Shown here piece after piece: positions 1-9,939 of a stretch of 64,000 nt of DNA. Numbering within the stretch: position 1 is the first letter of the stretch; each line of letters starts with the position of its first letter. The stretch spans positions 4,727,501 to 4,791,500 of the forward strand of contig NZ_CP041387.1 in the NCBI RefSeq assembly GCF_007005445.1. Reading direction: 5' to 3'. This stretch comes from Rhodopseudomonas palustris. GTDB lineage: Bacteria; Pseudomonadota; Alphaproteobacteria; Rhizobiales; Xanthobacteraceae. The notes under the pieces are model-generated. The model was not told the DNA's origin. It was given only the letters and a program-made list of their open reading frames with translations, and made no database searches. A program made the position numbers and the translations under genes.

Positions 1-1351
<1,351 letters not shown>

Positions 1352-2290
1352 ATGATCTCCCTGCGTCAGCTTCGCTATCTTTCCGCCCTGGCGCGGCACG
1401 GCCATTTCGGCCGCGCCGCCGATGCCTGCTCGGTCACCCAGCCGGCGCTGTCGATGCAGATCGCCGAGCTGGAGCGGACGCTGGGAATCAAGGTGGTCGA
1501 ACGCCGGCCCGGCGAGGTGCTCCTCACCGATATCGGCCGGGAAATCGCGCGCCGCGCCGAAGAGGTGCTGGCGGCGACCCGCGACCTGGTGGATTTCGCC
1601 CGCCACCGGTCCAGGCCGCTCACCGGCCGGCTCAGCCTCGGGGTGATCCCGTCGCTGGCGCCATATCTGCTGCCGAAGGTGCTGCCGCTGCTGCAGCAGG
1701 GTTTCCCGGAATTGCGGCTGGAACTGCGCGAAAGCCAGACCCGGCAACTGGTCGCCGACGTGGTCAGTGGCGTGCTCGACGCCGCCCTGCTGGCGCTGCC
1801 CGCCGGTCATTCCGATCTCGCCGCGCTGCCGCTGTTCGACGATCCATTCCTGCTCGCGGTTCCGGCCGACGATCCGCGCTCCGAAAACGAGCCGATCGGG
1901 GTCGAGGAGATCGACCAGTCGCGGCTGATCCTGCTCGAAGACGGTCACTGCCTGCGCGACCAGGCGCTGGCGTTCTGCGCGACCGCGCGCAACCGCGGCA
2001 TTCAGATGGGAAGTGCCGGCAGCGCCAGCTTCGGCGCCTCCAGCCTCACCACGGTGATCCAGATGGTCGCCGGCGGCTATGGTATCACGCTGATCCCGCA
2101 GATCGCCGCCGAGGTAGAGTGGCGCGATTCGCGGGTGAAATTCCTCCGGCTGAAGCGGCCGCAGCCGGGCCGCAGCGTCGGCCTGATCTTCCGCAAGACC
2201 TCGCCGCGCCGCGGTGATTTCGAGGCGTTCGGCGAGGTGGTGAAGCGGGGAATCTGCGGCGAGGCTCAGGTCGAGGCGGCGGTCGCCTGA
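1352..2290 (+). CDS. oxyR: Hydrogen peroxide-sensing LysR regulator OxyR
   Basis: LysR-type transcription factor of 312 residues. The N-terminal winged HTH (about residues 1-60, LRQLRYLSALARHGHFGRAA) is followed by a periplasmic-binding-protein-like sensor domain. The two redox cysteines that define OxyR are present as Cys200 and Cys209 in EDGHCLRDQALAFC, matching Cys199/Cys208 of the E. coli protein. The motif and the divergent katG identify it as OxyR rather than a generic LysR protein. The ATG lies two bases after a palindrome, suggesting autoregulation by occlusion of its own translation or promoter region. Confidence 0.94.
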   Translation: MISLRQLRYLSALARHGHFGRAADACSVTQPALSMQIAELERTLGIKVVERRPGEVLLTDIGREIARRAEEVLAATRDLVDFARHRSRPLTGRLSLGVIPSLAPYLLPKVLPLLQQGFPELRLELRESQTRQLVADVVSGVLDAALLALPAGHSDLAALPLFDDPFLLAVPADDPRSENEPIGVEEIDQSRLILLEDGHCLRDQALAFCATARNRGIQMGSAGSASFGASSLTTVIQMVAGGYGITLIPQIAAEVEWRDSRVKFLRLKRPQPGRSVGLIFRKTSPRRGDFEAFGEVVKRGICGEAQVEAAVA

Positions 2291-2299
2291 GTCCTTCGC

Positions 2300-3985
2300 T
2301 CAGCCGGCCGCGATCGCGGCCGCCTCATTGGCGGCACGCTGCATGCTCGACGACATCTCATTGGTCACCGTGCTCTGCTCCTCGACGGCGGCGGCGGTCG
2401 AATTGACGTACTCGCTGACGTTCTGGATCGCACTCTTGATCTTGCCGAGCGCGCCGACGACATCCCCCGAGATGCCGGTCAGGTTGCCGATCTCGCTGCC
2501 GATCTTGTCGGTCGCCTGCTTGGCCTGATTGGCGAGGTTCTTCACCTCCGCGGCCACCACCGCGAAGCCGCGTCCGGCCTCACCCGCTCGGGCCGACTCG
2601 ATCGTGGCGTTGAGCGCCAGCAGGTTGATCTGGCCGGTGATGTGATTGATCAGTTCGACGATGCCGCTCATCGCCTGCGCGGCGTCGTTGAGCTGGTTGG
2701 CCTGGGCATCGGCCGCGTCGACCTCGCCGACCGCGGCCAGCGCCGTCTGCCGCGACTTGGTCATTGCTTCGGAAATTTCGCGGACCGACGCGTTCAGTTC
2801 CTCCGCGCCGGCCGCCACCGATTCCATCATGGCGCGGACGCGTTCATTGCCCATCCGGATGAGCACCTGACGGGTGGTGTCGGTGGCGTATTTCACGACC
2901 TTGAAGGGGCGACCGTTGAGGTCGAGGATCGGGTTGTAGGACGCCTGAATCCAGACTTCCTTGCCGCCCTTGCCGATCCGCTTGTATTCGCCGGCCTGAT
3001 ACTCGCCGCGGCCGAGCGCCGCCCAGAACGCCCGATACGCAGCGCCTTCGCGCTCGGCGGGATCGACGAACATGCTGTGATGCCCACCCTTGATCTCGGC
3101 CAGCGAGTAGCCGAGCGCGTGCAGGAAGTTGTCGTTGGCGTCCAGCACCGTACCGTCGATGCTGAATTCGATCACCGCCTGCGATTTGCGGATCGCATCG
3201 ATCTGGCCGGAGAAGTCGGCGTTCTTCAGCTTCTGCGCGGTGACATCGGTGGCATATTTCACCACTTTGAACGGCTTGCCGCGAGCATCGAGGATCGGGT
3301 TGTAGGACGCCAGAATCCAGATCTCCCTGCCGCCCTTGCCGATCCGCTTGAATTCGCCGGGGAAGTACTCGCCGCGATTGAGCCGCTCCCAGAATTCGCG
3401 ATAGTCGCGGCTCTCACGCACCGCCGGCTCGACAAACATGCTGTGGTGCTTGCCCTTGATCTCGGCGAGCGAGTAACCGATCGCGGCGAGAAAGTTGTCG
3501 TTGGCGGTGAGGATGGTGCCGTCCATGGCGAATTCGATCACCGCCTGCGCACGGTCGATTGCCGTGAGCTTGCCGGCATCCTCCAGCGAATGGGTCTTCG
3601 CTGCGGTGATGTCGGCTGCGAACTTCACGACGCCGGTCGGCTTGCCGCTCTTGTCGAGGATCGGGTTGTAGGACGCCTGAATCCAGACCTCGCGGCCGCC
3701 CTTGCCGATGCGATGAAATTCGCCGGACTGGAACTGTCCGGCGCGGAGTGCGGTCCAGAACTCGCGATAGGCCGCGCTACCTTGCTCGGCCGGATCGACG
3801 AACATCCGGTGATGTTTTCCCTTGATCTCCGCCAGCGAGTAGCCCAGCGCGGCGAGGAAGTTGTCGTTGGCGTCGATCACGTTGCCTTCGAGGTCGAACT
3901 CGATCATCGCCTGCGAACGGTCCAGAGCATCGAGCACCGCCGCTGGAGAAGCCGTGCTGGCGCTGCGCCGGGAGAACGAGAACAT
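2300..3985 (-). CDS. Soluble methyl-accepting chemotaxis protein with three PAS domains
   Basis: Chemoreceptor of 561 residues without membrane segments. Three tandem PAS domains (about residues 18-130, 140-255, 262-378) are very alike, each with the block [21 protein letters not shown] and ending [16 protein letters not shown] short receptor signalling module follows (about 380-561) with the hairpin tip [28 protein letters not shown], split here only for description, that contacts CheA/CheW. The architecture resembles Aer/BdlA-like cytoplasmic redox or metabolic sensors. The start was placed at MFSFSRR because GAGG lies upstream; an upstream in-frame start would add 25 unlike residues. The ligand or cofactor cannot be told from sequence. 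Confidence 0.9.
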   Translation of the reverse strand: MFSFSRRSASTASPAAVLDALDRSQAMIEFDLEGNVIDANDNFLAALGYSLAEIKGKHHRMFVDPAEQGSAAYREFWTALRAGQFQSGEFHRIGKGGREVWIQASYNPILDKSGKPTGVVKFAADITAAKTHSLEDAGKLTAIDRAQAVIEFAMDGTILTANDNFLAAIGYSLAEIKGKHHSMFVEPAVRESRDYREFWERLNRGEYFPGEFKRIGKGGREIWILASYNPILDARGKPFKVVKYATDVTAQKLKNADFSGQIDAIRKSQAVIEFSIDGTVLDANDNFLHALGYSLAEIKGGHHSMFVDPAEREGAAYRAFWAALGRGEYQAGEYKRIGKGGKEVWIQASYNPILDLNGRPFKVVKYATDTTRQVLIRMGNERVRAMMESVAAGAEELNASVREISEAMTKSRQTALAAVGEVDAADAQANQLNDAAQAMSGIVELINHITGQINLLALNATIESARAGEAGRGFAVVAAEVKNLANQAKQATDKIGSEIGNLTGISGDVVGALGKIKSAIQNVSEYVNSTAAAVEEQSTVTNEMSSSMQRAANEAAAIAAG

Positions 3986-4482
3986 GCTGGATACCTCGGG
4001 TTCGATACGTCGGACTAGGACGAGATGTGTGAGAGCCACGCGCCTGCAAATGCAGATCAATCGCTGCCCGCACCAATCTCACGTCCGAAGTTTAAATTTC
4101 AGCTAGTCCAAATCGCACGATCGACGCTCAGTTTGCGCATCGCCGTTTCGCCGATTTAAGTAATTCGACGTTCGCGGTACTGAACTGCCTGACTATACAA
4201 CCTCGAGGATATTTTTGCAGCCGCATCCGCGGTCATGCACGCCATGCGTGCGCCCTCACTCGGAATGGTACGAGGCCGATTCGCGACACTCAGTCGCGAT
4301 GAAGAACGGCCGAGCCGTTTGCGCCCGAATACCAGCGTCGCCCGCATACCCAACGTCCCCGCCCAGAGGCGAATTCCTGTTCTGATAGAATCGGAACCGG
4401 AATGAGAACCACCTCTTCCTGAGCTGCTTTCTTGTCGCGTCCGCCTCAAGGATCGACCGTTCGGGCGGTGCGATCGGGAGAC
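3986..4482. other. 497-base non-coding gap
   Basis: No convincing gene. The part at about 4090-4210 is noticeably AT-richer than the surroundings and probably holds the promoter of the chemoreceptor gene. Near 4440-4480 an imperfect inverted repeat on the minus strand (GATCG-C-ACCG ... CGGT-CGATC) just beyond the superoxide dismutase stop may act as its terminator. The short reverse open frame at 4156-4449 has no recognisable similarity and no ribosome binding site. Confidence 0.4.
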
Positions 4483-5223
4483 TCAGATGCCGAGGGTGCC
4501 CGCTTTGGCGGCGGCGTAGCGCTCGCCGACCTTGGTCCAGTTCACGGTATTCCACCAAGCCTTGAGATAGTCGGCGCGGCGATTCTGGTAGTTCAGGTAA
4601 TAGGCGTGCTCCCAGACGTCGTTGCCGAGCAACACGCGCTTGCCGTCCATCAGCGGCGTATCCTGATTCGGCCGCGCCTCGATCGCGAGCTTGCCGTCCT
4701 TGGTCACGGTGACGAACACCCAGCCGGAGCCGAATTGGCGGCCGCCGGCGGCGTTGAAGTCGGACTGGAATTTCTCCATGCCGCCGAGATCGCGGTCGAT
4801 CGCGGCCAGCACCTCGCCGGCCGGCTTGCCGCCGTCCGGGCCCATGATCTGCCAGAACATGCTGTGGTTGGCGTGGCCGCCGAGATTGTTGCGCACGCCG
4901 GCGCGAATCGCCTCCGGCACGTCGCCGAGCCTTGCCAGCAGGTCCGGCACCGGGGTTTCGGCCAGCTTGGGATGATCCTTGGCGAAGTTGTTCATCGCCG
5001 TGACGTAGGCTTGGTGATGCTTGCCGTGGTGGATCTCCATCGTGCGGGCATCGATATGCGGCTGCAGCGCCGTGGCCGGATACGGCAGCGGCGGCAGTTT
5101 GAACGGCCCATCCGGGGGGGCGGCCGGACCCTGGGCGAACACCAGCCGCGGGGCGGCGGCCACTGCAACTGCAACCAATCCGGTGGCGGCGATCATCAGA
5201 CGGCGTCGGGACAGCAACGACAT
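4483..5223 (-). CDS. Tat-exported superoxide dismutase (Mn-type signature)
   Basis: Fe/Mn-family superoxide dismutase of 246 residues. A twin-arginine signal SRRRLMIAA plus a hydrophobic stretch and an AFA-Q-like cleavage site (about residue 30) predict a periplasmic enzyme. Metal ligands are His65 (MEIHHGKHH), His120 (GGHANHSMFW), Asp202 and His206 (DVWEHAYY). The GGHANH motif and Gln187 in NQDTPL are those of Mn enzymes; Fe enzymes usually carry NAGTP and the active-site Gln in the other domain. Manganese or cambialistic use is therefore inferred. It detoxifies superoxide outside the cytoplasm, in line with the nearby katG/oxyR pair. It is monocistronic between two non-coding gaps. Confidence 0.93.
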   Translation of the reverse strand: MSLLSRRRLMIAATGLVAVAVAAAPRLVFAQGPAAPPDGPFKLPPLPYPATALQPHIDARTMEIHHGKHHQAYVTAMNNFAKDHPKLAETPVPDLLARLGDVPEAIRAGVRNNLGGHANHSMFWQIMGPDGGKPAGEVLAAIDRDLGGMEKFQSDFNAAGGRQFGSGWVFVTVTKDGKLAIEARPNQDTPLMDGKRVLLGNDVWEHAYYLNYQNRRADYLKAWWNTVNWTKVGERYAAAKAGTLGI

Positions 5224-5352
5224 GGGATCCTCCGTAACGGCAACGGCGCCGGCCGAATCTACGCGCGGGGACAGGCGGAGGTTCCAGCGGCAAACGCCTT
5301 ACCGTGCGGCAGAGTCGCACAGAGTCGGCCGCCGAACCAGAATGTCGGCCGC

Positions 5353-5386
5353 ACAAACAAACAGGGGCAGCGTTGCGGCCGCCCCT
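5353..5386 (-). terminator. Intrinsic terminator after pnp
   Basis: Read on the minus strand, AGGGGC (5386-5381) pairs with GCCCCT (5368-5363) and is followed by TGTTTGTTTGT. It lies about 45 bases beyond the pnp stop and ends the rimP-pnp operon. Confidence 0.6.
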
Positions 5387-5430
5387 GCGCTTCTCGGTCG
5401 AGCTGCTGCGGCGCAGCGCGCCGCAGTCGA

Positions 5431-7599
5431 TTATTCGCCGGCGGCCTGCGCGGGCGCGTCGCCTTCGGTCTTGGCTTCCGCCTTCTGCTTGGCTTCGAGG
5501 TCTTCGCCGGTGGCCTGATCGACCACCTTCATCGACAGCCGGGTCTTGCCGCGGTCGTCGAAGCCGAGCAGCTTGACCTTGACCTTGTCGCCTTCCTTGA
5601 CGACGTCGGAGGTCTTCTGCACGCGGCCGGCGGCGAGCTGGCTGATGTGCACCAGACCGTCCTTGGCGCCGAAGAAGTTCACGAAGGCGCCGAACTCCAT
5701 CACCTTGACGACGGTGCCTTCGTAGATCTCGCCGACTTCCGGATCGGAAGCGATCGACTTGATCCACTTGATCGCGGCCTTGATCGATTCGCCGTCGCTG
5801 GACGCCACCTTCACGGTGCCGTCGTCCTCGATGTTGACCTTCGCGCCGGTCTTTTCGACGATCTCGCGGATCACCTTGCCGCCGGTGCCGATCACTTCAC
5901 GGATCTTGTCGGTCGGGATCTTGAAGGTCTCGATCCGCGGCGCGTGTTCGCCGAGCTCGGCGCGGGCGCGGTCGAGCGCCTTGGACATCTCACCCAGGAT
6001 GTGGATGCGGCCGTCCTTGGCCTGGCCGAGCGCCACCTTCATGATCTCTTCGGTGATGCCGGCGATCTTGATGTCCATCTGCAGCGAGGTGATGCCCTGC
6101 TCGGTGCCGGCCACCTTGAAGTCCATGTCGCCGAGATGATCCTCGTCGCCGAGGATGTCGCTCAGCACCGCGAACCGCTCGCCTTCCAGGATCAGACCCA
6201 TCGCGATGCCCGCGGTCGGCCGCTTCAGCGGCACGCCCGCGTCCATCAGCGCCAGCGAGGCGCCGCACACCGACGCCATCGAGGACGAGCCGTTCGACTC
6301 GGTGATCTCGGAGACGACGCGGATGGTGTAGGGGAACTCGTGATGCGGCGGCAGCACAGGATGGATCGCGCGCCACGCCAGCTTGCCGTGGCCGATCTCG
6401 CGGCGCTTGGTGCCGCCGAGGCGGCCGGTCTCGCCGACCGAGTAGGGCGGGAAATTGTAGTGCAGCAGGAACGTCTCTTTGTACGTTCCGGCCAGCGAGT
6501 CGACATACTGCTCGTCTTCGCCGGTGCCGAGCGTGGTCACGACCAGCGCCTGGGTTTCACCGCGGGTGAACAGCGCCGAACCATGGGCGCGCGGCAGCAC
6601 GCCGGCCTGGGCCAGAATGCTACGGACAGTCTTGCTGTCACGGCCGTCGATGCGCTTGCCGGTGTCGAGGATGTTCCAGCGAACGATCTTGGCCTCGAGC
6701 TCCTTGAACACGCCCGCAATGCGCAGCTTGTCGTATTTCGGCTCCTGGCCTTCGGGGAAGAAGTGCGCGAGCGCCTTTTCCTTGACCTTGCCGACCGCTG
6801 CGTAGCGCTCCTGCTTGACCGGAATCGCGTAGGCGGCGCGCAGCTCCTGCTCGATCAGGCCGAGCATTTCCTTCTCGATCGCCGAATTGTCGATCTCGAT
6901 CAGCTCGCGCGGCTCCTTGGCGGCCTTTTCGGCCAGCTCGATGATCGCGTCGATCACCGGCTGGAAGTGCCGGTGACCGAACATCACCGCGCCGAGCATG
7001 ATCTCTTCAGACAGCTCCTTGGCTTCCGACTCGACCATCAGCACCGCGTCGGCGGTGCCGGCCACCACCAGCTCGAGCTGGGTTTCGGCCATCTCGTCGA
7101 GCACCGGGTTGAGCACGTATTCGTCGTTGATGAAGCCGACGCGAGCGGCGCCGATCGGGCCCCGGAACGGCGCTCCGGACAGCGTCAGCGCAGCCGAGGC
7201 GGCGACCATCGCCAGCACGTCCGGATCGTTTTCCATGTCGTGCGACAGCACGGTCACGATCACCTGGGTCTCGTTGCGCCAGCCGTCGGCGAACAGCGGA
7301 CGGATCGGACGGTCGATCAGGCGGGAGACCAGCGTCTCCTTCTCGGTCGGACGGCCCTCGCGCTTGAAATAGCCGCCGGGAATCCGGCCGGCCGCGTAGG
7401 CCTTCTCCTGATAGTCGACGGTCAGCGGCAGGAAGTCGACGCCTTCGCGCGGCGCCTTGGCGGCGACGACGGTGGCAAGCACCACGGTCTCGCCGTAGGT
7501 GGCGACGACGGCGCCGTCGGCCTGACGCGCGACCTTGCCGGTCTCGAGCTTGAGGGGGCGCCCGCCCCAATCGATTTCCACGGAATGGATATTGAACAT
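5431..7599 (-). CDS. pnp: Polyribonucleotide nucleotidyltransferase (PNPase)
   Basis: Phosphorolytic 3'-5' exoribonuclease, 722 residues, a degradosome component that turns over mRNA. Two RNase PH-like domains are linked by a helical domain; the phosphate-binding motif NGSSSMA sits in the second. A KH domain follows (about 557-615, GXXG as IGTGGKVI) and then an S1 domain (about 622-692, [14 protein letters not shown]). The C-terminus is short, acidic and Ala-rich. The usual rpsO-pnp order is kept. The start ATG has AAGGA seven bases upstream, and the ten bases GGATCCGATG containing the ATG occur a second time 16 bases upstream, giving an out-of-frame decoy ATG. Confidence 0.97.
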   Translation of the reverse strand: MFNIHSVEIDWGGRPLKLETGKVARQADGAVVATYGETVVLATVVAAKAPREGVDFLPLTVDYQEKAYAAGRIPGGYFKREGRPTEKETLVSRLIDRPIRPLFADGWRNETQVIVTVLSHDMENDPDVLAMVAASAALTLSGAPFRGPIGAARVGFINDEYVLNPVLDEMAETQLELVVAGTADAVLMVESEAKELSEEIMLGAVMFGHRHFQPVIDAIIELAEKAAKEPRELIEIDNSAIEKEMLGLIEQELRAAYAIPVKQERYAAVGKVKEKALAHFFPEGQEPKYDKLRIAGVFKELEAKIVRWNILDTGKRIDGRDSKTVRSILAQAGVLPRAHGSALFTRGETQALVVTTLGTGEDEQYVDSLAGTYKETFLLHYNFPPYSVGETGRLGGTKRREIGHGKLAWRAIHPVLPPHHEFPYTIRVVSEITESNGSSSMASVCGASLALMDAGVPLKRPTAGIAMGLILEGERFAVLSDILGDEDHLGDMDFKVAGTEQGITSLQMDIKIAGITEEIMKVALGQAKDGRIHILGEMSKALDRARAELGEHAPRIETFKIPTDKIREVIGTGGKVIREIVEKTGAKVNIEDDGTVKVASSDGESIKAAIKWIKSIASDPEVGEIYEGTVVKVMEFGAFVNFFGAKDGLVHISQLAAGRVQKTSDVVKEGDKVKVKLLGFDDRGKTRLSMKVVDQATGEDLEAKQKAEAKTEGDAPAQAAGE

Positions 7600-7941
7600 C
7601 GGATCCTTCTTTCATCGGATCCCGGAAAAAGCAGACGCCAAATACCAAAAGACCATGCCAAGACGGCGAGACGCTGGCGATTTATGCGCGAGCAGCGTCC
7701 GGCGATCCTGCCATGGTCTCGAGGTGGGAAATGGCGTTCAACCCTCCCGGGTGCGGAAGCAGACCTTTTTGGTCTCGCATTCCGCGCGGCTGGGCATAGA
7801 GCCCGTGTCGTGCCCAACCGCCGGAGTGCGGCTGGGGCAAAGCGTACCGGCGGACGAAGACTCGCCGGCACGAAAAGTTGGACCGGGCGCTGGCGGACGC
7901 GTCGTCGCGCATCCGTCAGCCGCGGCCTGACGACCGGTCGA
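7600..7941 (-). other. rpsO-pnp intercistronic spacer with hairpins
   Basis: A 342-base gap inside the operon, without a supportable gene. On the transcribed strand it carries an inverted repeat CCGGCG...CGCCGG (7868-7847) soon after rpsO and a small stem AGACC-AAAAA-GGTCT (7775-7761). In enterobacteria this spacer holds an RNase III-processed hairpin through which PNPase controls its own mRNA; an analogous role is only inferred here. Confidence 0.4.
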
Positions 7942-8211
7942 TCAGCGACGGATACCGTGCTTCTCGAGCAGCGCCTTGTAGCGCGCCTCGTCCTTCTTCT
8001 TGACGTAGTCGAGAAGCGAACGGCGGGTCGACACCAGCTTCAGGAGACCACGGCGCGAGTGGTTGTCCTTGGTGTGAGTCTTGAAGTGCGCGGTGAGGTT
8101 GGCAATGCGTTCCGACAGGATCGCGACCTGAACCTCGGGCGAGCCGGTATCACCGGCCTTGGTGGCGTTGGTCTTGATGACTTCCGCTTTGCGTTCTGCG
8201 GCAATCGACAT
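7942..8211 (-). CDS. rpsO: 30S ribosomal protein S15
   Basis: Primary 16S rRNA-binding protein of the small-subunit platform, 89 residues, the standard length. The signature [17 protein letters not shown] is intact, followed by the [21 protein letters not shown] helix region and the C-terminal [12 protein letters not shown]. The ATG lies two bases after the truB stop on the same strand, so it is probably translationally coupled. A 342-base spacer separates it from pnp. Confidence 0.97.
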   Translation of the reverse strand: MSIAAERKAEVIKTNATKAGDTGSPEVQVAILSERIANLTAHFKTHTKDNHSRRGLLKLVSTRRSLLDYVKKKDEARYKALLEKHGIRR

Positions 8212-8213
8212 CG

Positions 8214-9311
8214 TCAGTGACTTTCTTTGAGACTCGGGCTGGCAGTCAGCCCGGTGAGGTTGAACACGCGCTTGGGGATGAGCTCGCCATTGCCGACTTC
8301 GGCGAGGGCCAGAAGCCGGCCTGCCACCGTGACATAGACTGTGCCGCTACAATGAGGCGCATCCCGTCCGCGCAACAAAACGGCCTGACCCCGATGGAGT
8401 CTTGCCGCATCAGCCCGTGTGACGGCCAGTGCCGGGATGTCGTCCAGCGCGGTCTCAACGGGCAGCAGCGCGTCGGCGAGGCTACCCTCGCCGGACGCGG
8501 CTCTATCGCACAAAGCCTGCAATTCTTCCAGCGGAATCATGTCCGCCTCGTCGAACGGACCGACCAGGGTGCGGCGCAGGGCGCAGATATGGCCGTAGCA
8601 GCCGAGCAGCCGGCCCATGTCACGGGCGAGCGCGCGGACGTAGGTACCTTTGCCGCATTCCGCTTCGAATACCGATTGACCGGTATCATGGTGCTCGACC
8701 AGGGTCAGTTCGTGAATCTCGACCGGGCGGGCCACAAGGGGCACCACCTCGCCGTCGCGCGCCAGGTCGTAGGCGCGCTCGCCCTGGATCTTCACGGCTG
8801 AATATTGCGGCGGAATCTGCTCGATCACCCCGGTGAAGCGCGGCAGCAGGGCCATGATCGCCTCTGCGGTCGGCCGCTCGGCGCTGGTCGCGACTGCCCG
8901 GCCTTCGGTGTCGTCGGTATCCCGTTCCTCGCCCCAAGCGACCGTGAAGCGGTAGCGCTTGCGGCCGTCCATCACGAACGGAACCGTCTTGGTGGCTTCG
9001 CCCATCGCGATCGGCAGCCCGCCCGAGGCGAGCGGGTCGAGGGTGCCGGCGTGGCCGGCGCGCTTGGCCGAGAACAGTCGCTTCACCACCGCGACCGCCT
9101 GGGTCGAGGTCATGCCGATCGGCTTGTCCATCACCACCCAGCCGTGAACGTCGCGCTTGTCGCGGCGCGGCTGCTTGCCGCCGCCGCGGCCGCCGTTGCG
9201 CGGGTCATTGTTGTCGCGCGGCTTGCGGTCCGGCATCGCGGTGGGGGTGGCGGCGGCGTCCTGCTGCGCGTCGTGCGGGGCAAGCAAAGCGTCGGGGGTG
9301 GTCACGGTCAT
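8214..9311 (-). CDS. truB: tRNA pseudouridine-55 synthase TruB
   Basis: Isomerises U55 of the T-loop in most tRNAs. The 365-residue protein carries the catalytic aspartate Asp92 in [12 protein letters not shown] and the [15 protein letters not shown] motif. A C-terminal PUA-like part follows. Compared with the about 300-residue family norm it has an extra N-terminal tail of about 55 residues rich in Arg, Gly and Asn ([17 protein letters not shown]), probably unstructured and RNA-contacting. The ATG overlaps the rbfA stop as TGATG, indicating coupled translation; a TTG one codon upstream is less likely. Confidence 0.95.
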   Translation of the reverse strand: MTVTTPDALLAPHDAQQDAAATPTAMPDRKPRDNNDPRNGGRGGGKQPRRDKRDVHGWVVMDKPIGMTSTQAVAVVKRLFSAKRAGHAGTLDPLASGGLPIAMGEATKTVPFVMDGRKRYRFTVAWGEERDTDDTEGRAVATSAERPTAEAIMALLPRFTGVIEQIPPQYSAVKIQGERAYDLARDGEVVPLVARPVEIHELTLVEHHDTGQSVFEAECGKGTYVRALARDMGRLLGCYGHICALRRTLVGPFDEADMIPLEELQALCDRAASGEGSLADALLPVETALDDIPALAVTRADAARLHRGQAVLLRGRDAPHCSGTVYVTVAGRLLALAEVGNGELIPKRVFNLTGLTASPSLKESH

Positions 9312-9724
9312 CAATCCTGGTCCGAATCCGGTTCGAGGTCTTTCTGGACTGCCGGCGAGCGCAGCAGCCGGTCGATCCGCTCGGCCTCGGCGAAACGTTC
9401 GTCGATGCGGAAGCGGATGTCTGGGGCGAATTTGAGGGCGACGCGGTGGGCGATCTCGCCGCGCAGGAAGCGCTTGTGGTGTTCGAGCGCGTCCAGCACC
9501 AGCTTCTCGTCGCGACCGCCGAGCGGCATCACGTAGATCGTCGCGAGCTTGAGGTCGGGCGACATCCGCACTTCGGGAACGGTCACGAGGTGGCTTTCAA
9601 GCACCGGATCGTGGACGCCCCCCTGGCTGAGAATCTCCGCCACGGCGTGGCGCACGAGTTCGCCGACGCGCAGCGAGCGGGTCGAACCGCCGGACGGGGA
9701 GCTCTTCTGGTGATGGCGCGACAT
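9311..9724 (-). CDS. rbfA: Ribosome-binding factor A
   Basis: Late 30S maturation factor that binds near the 5' helix of 16S rRNA, 137 residues. The KH-type fold is recognisable from [33 protein letters not shown] and [23 protein letters not shown]. The short Ser/Lys-rich N-terminus and acidic C-terminal EPDSDQD are variable parts. It lies between infB and truB as in most proteobacteria, but the gap to infB is 215 bases and contains a REP-like hairpin. Confidence 0.96.
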   Translation of the reverse strand: MSRHHQKSSPSGGSTRSLRVGELVRHAVAEILSQGGVHDPVLESHLVTVPEVRMSPDLKLATIYVMPLGGRDEKLVLDALEHHKRFLRGEIAHRVALKFAPDIRFRIDERFAEAERIDRLLRSPAVQKDLEPDSDQD

Positions 9725-9742
9725 TGCTCGATTTCCAATATT

Positions 9743-9794
9743 CTCATGGCTGGCGAGGCGCAGTCGAAACGACTGCGCTCCTCACCATGAGGGC
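9743..9794. repeat. REP-like hairpin, degenerate copy of family A
   Basis: Core GCGCAGTCG-AAA-CGACTGCGC (9758-9778) is a 9-base perfect stem with a three-base loop. It is flanked by CTCATGG and CTCCTCACCATGAGGGC, the outer arms seen in the family A repeats at 29541 and 58849. It sits between infB and rbfA inside the ribosome operon. Confidence 0.6.
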
Positions 9795-9939
9795 TGTGAT
9801 TGATGAGGCTCCGATCACCTGGGATCGGGCCACCTGGTCTCAGGCCGTTGTCCCATCCCGAGCAGCCCGGCGGCGCTCGCAGAGCACGGCCGGGCGTCTC
9901 GAAAGATGAGCCGCTACGTCTCGCCTGTAAGAATCGGAC

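Noticed and set aside
4156..4449. Reverse open frame of 97 codons in the sod upstream gap
   Set aside because: No ribosome binding site, no homology recognised, Arg/Ser-rich composition.
4432..8220. Forward open frame of 1262 codons
   Set aside because: Runs antisense to sod, pnp and rpsO; His/Arg/Asp-rich composition typical of antisense frames in GC-rich DNA, no domain recognised.
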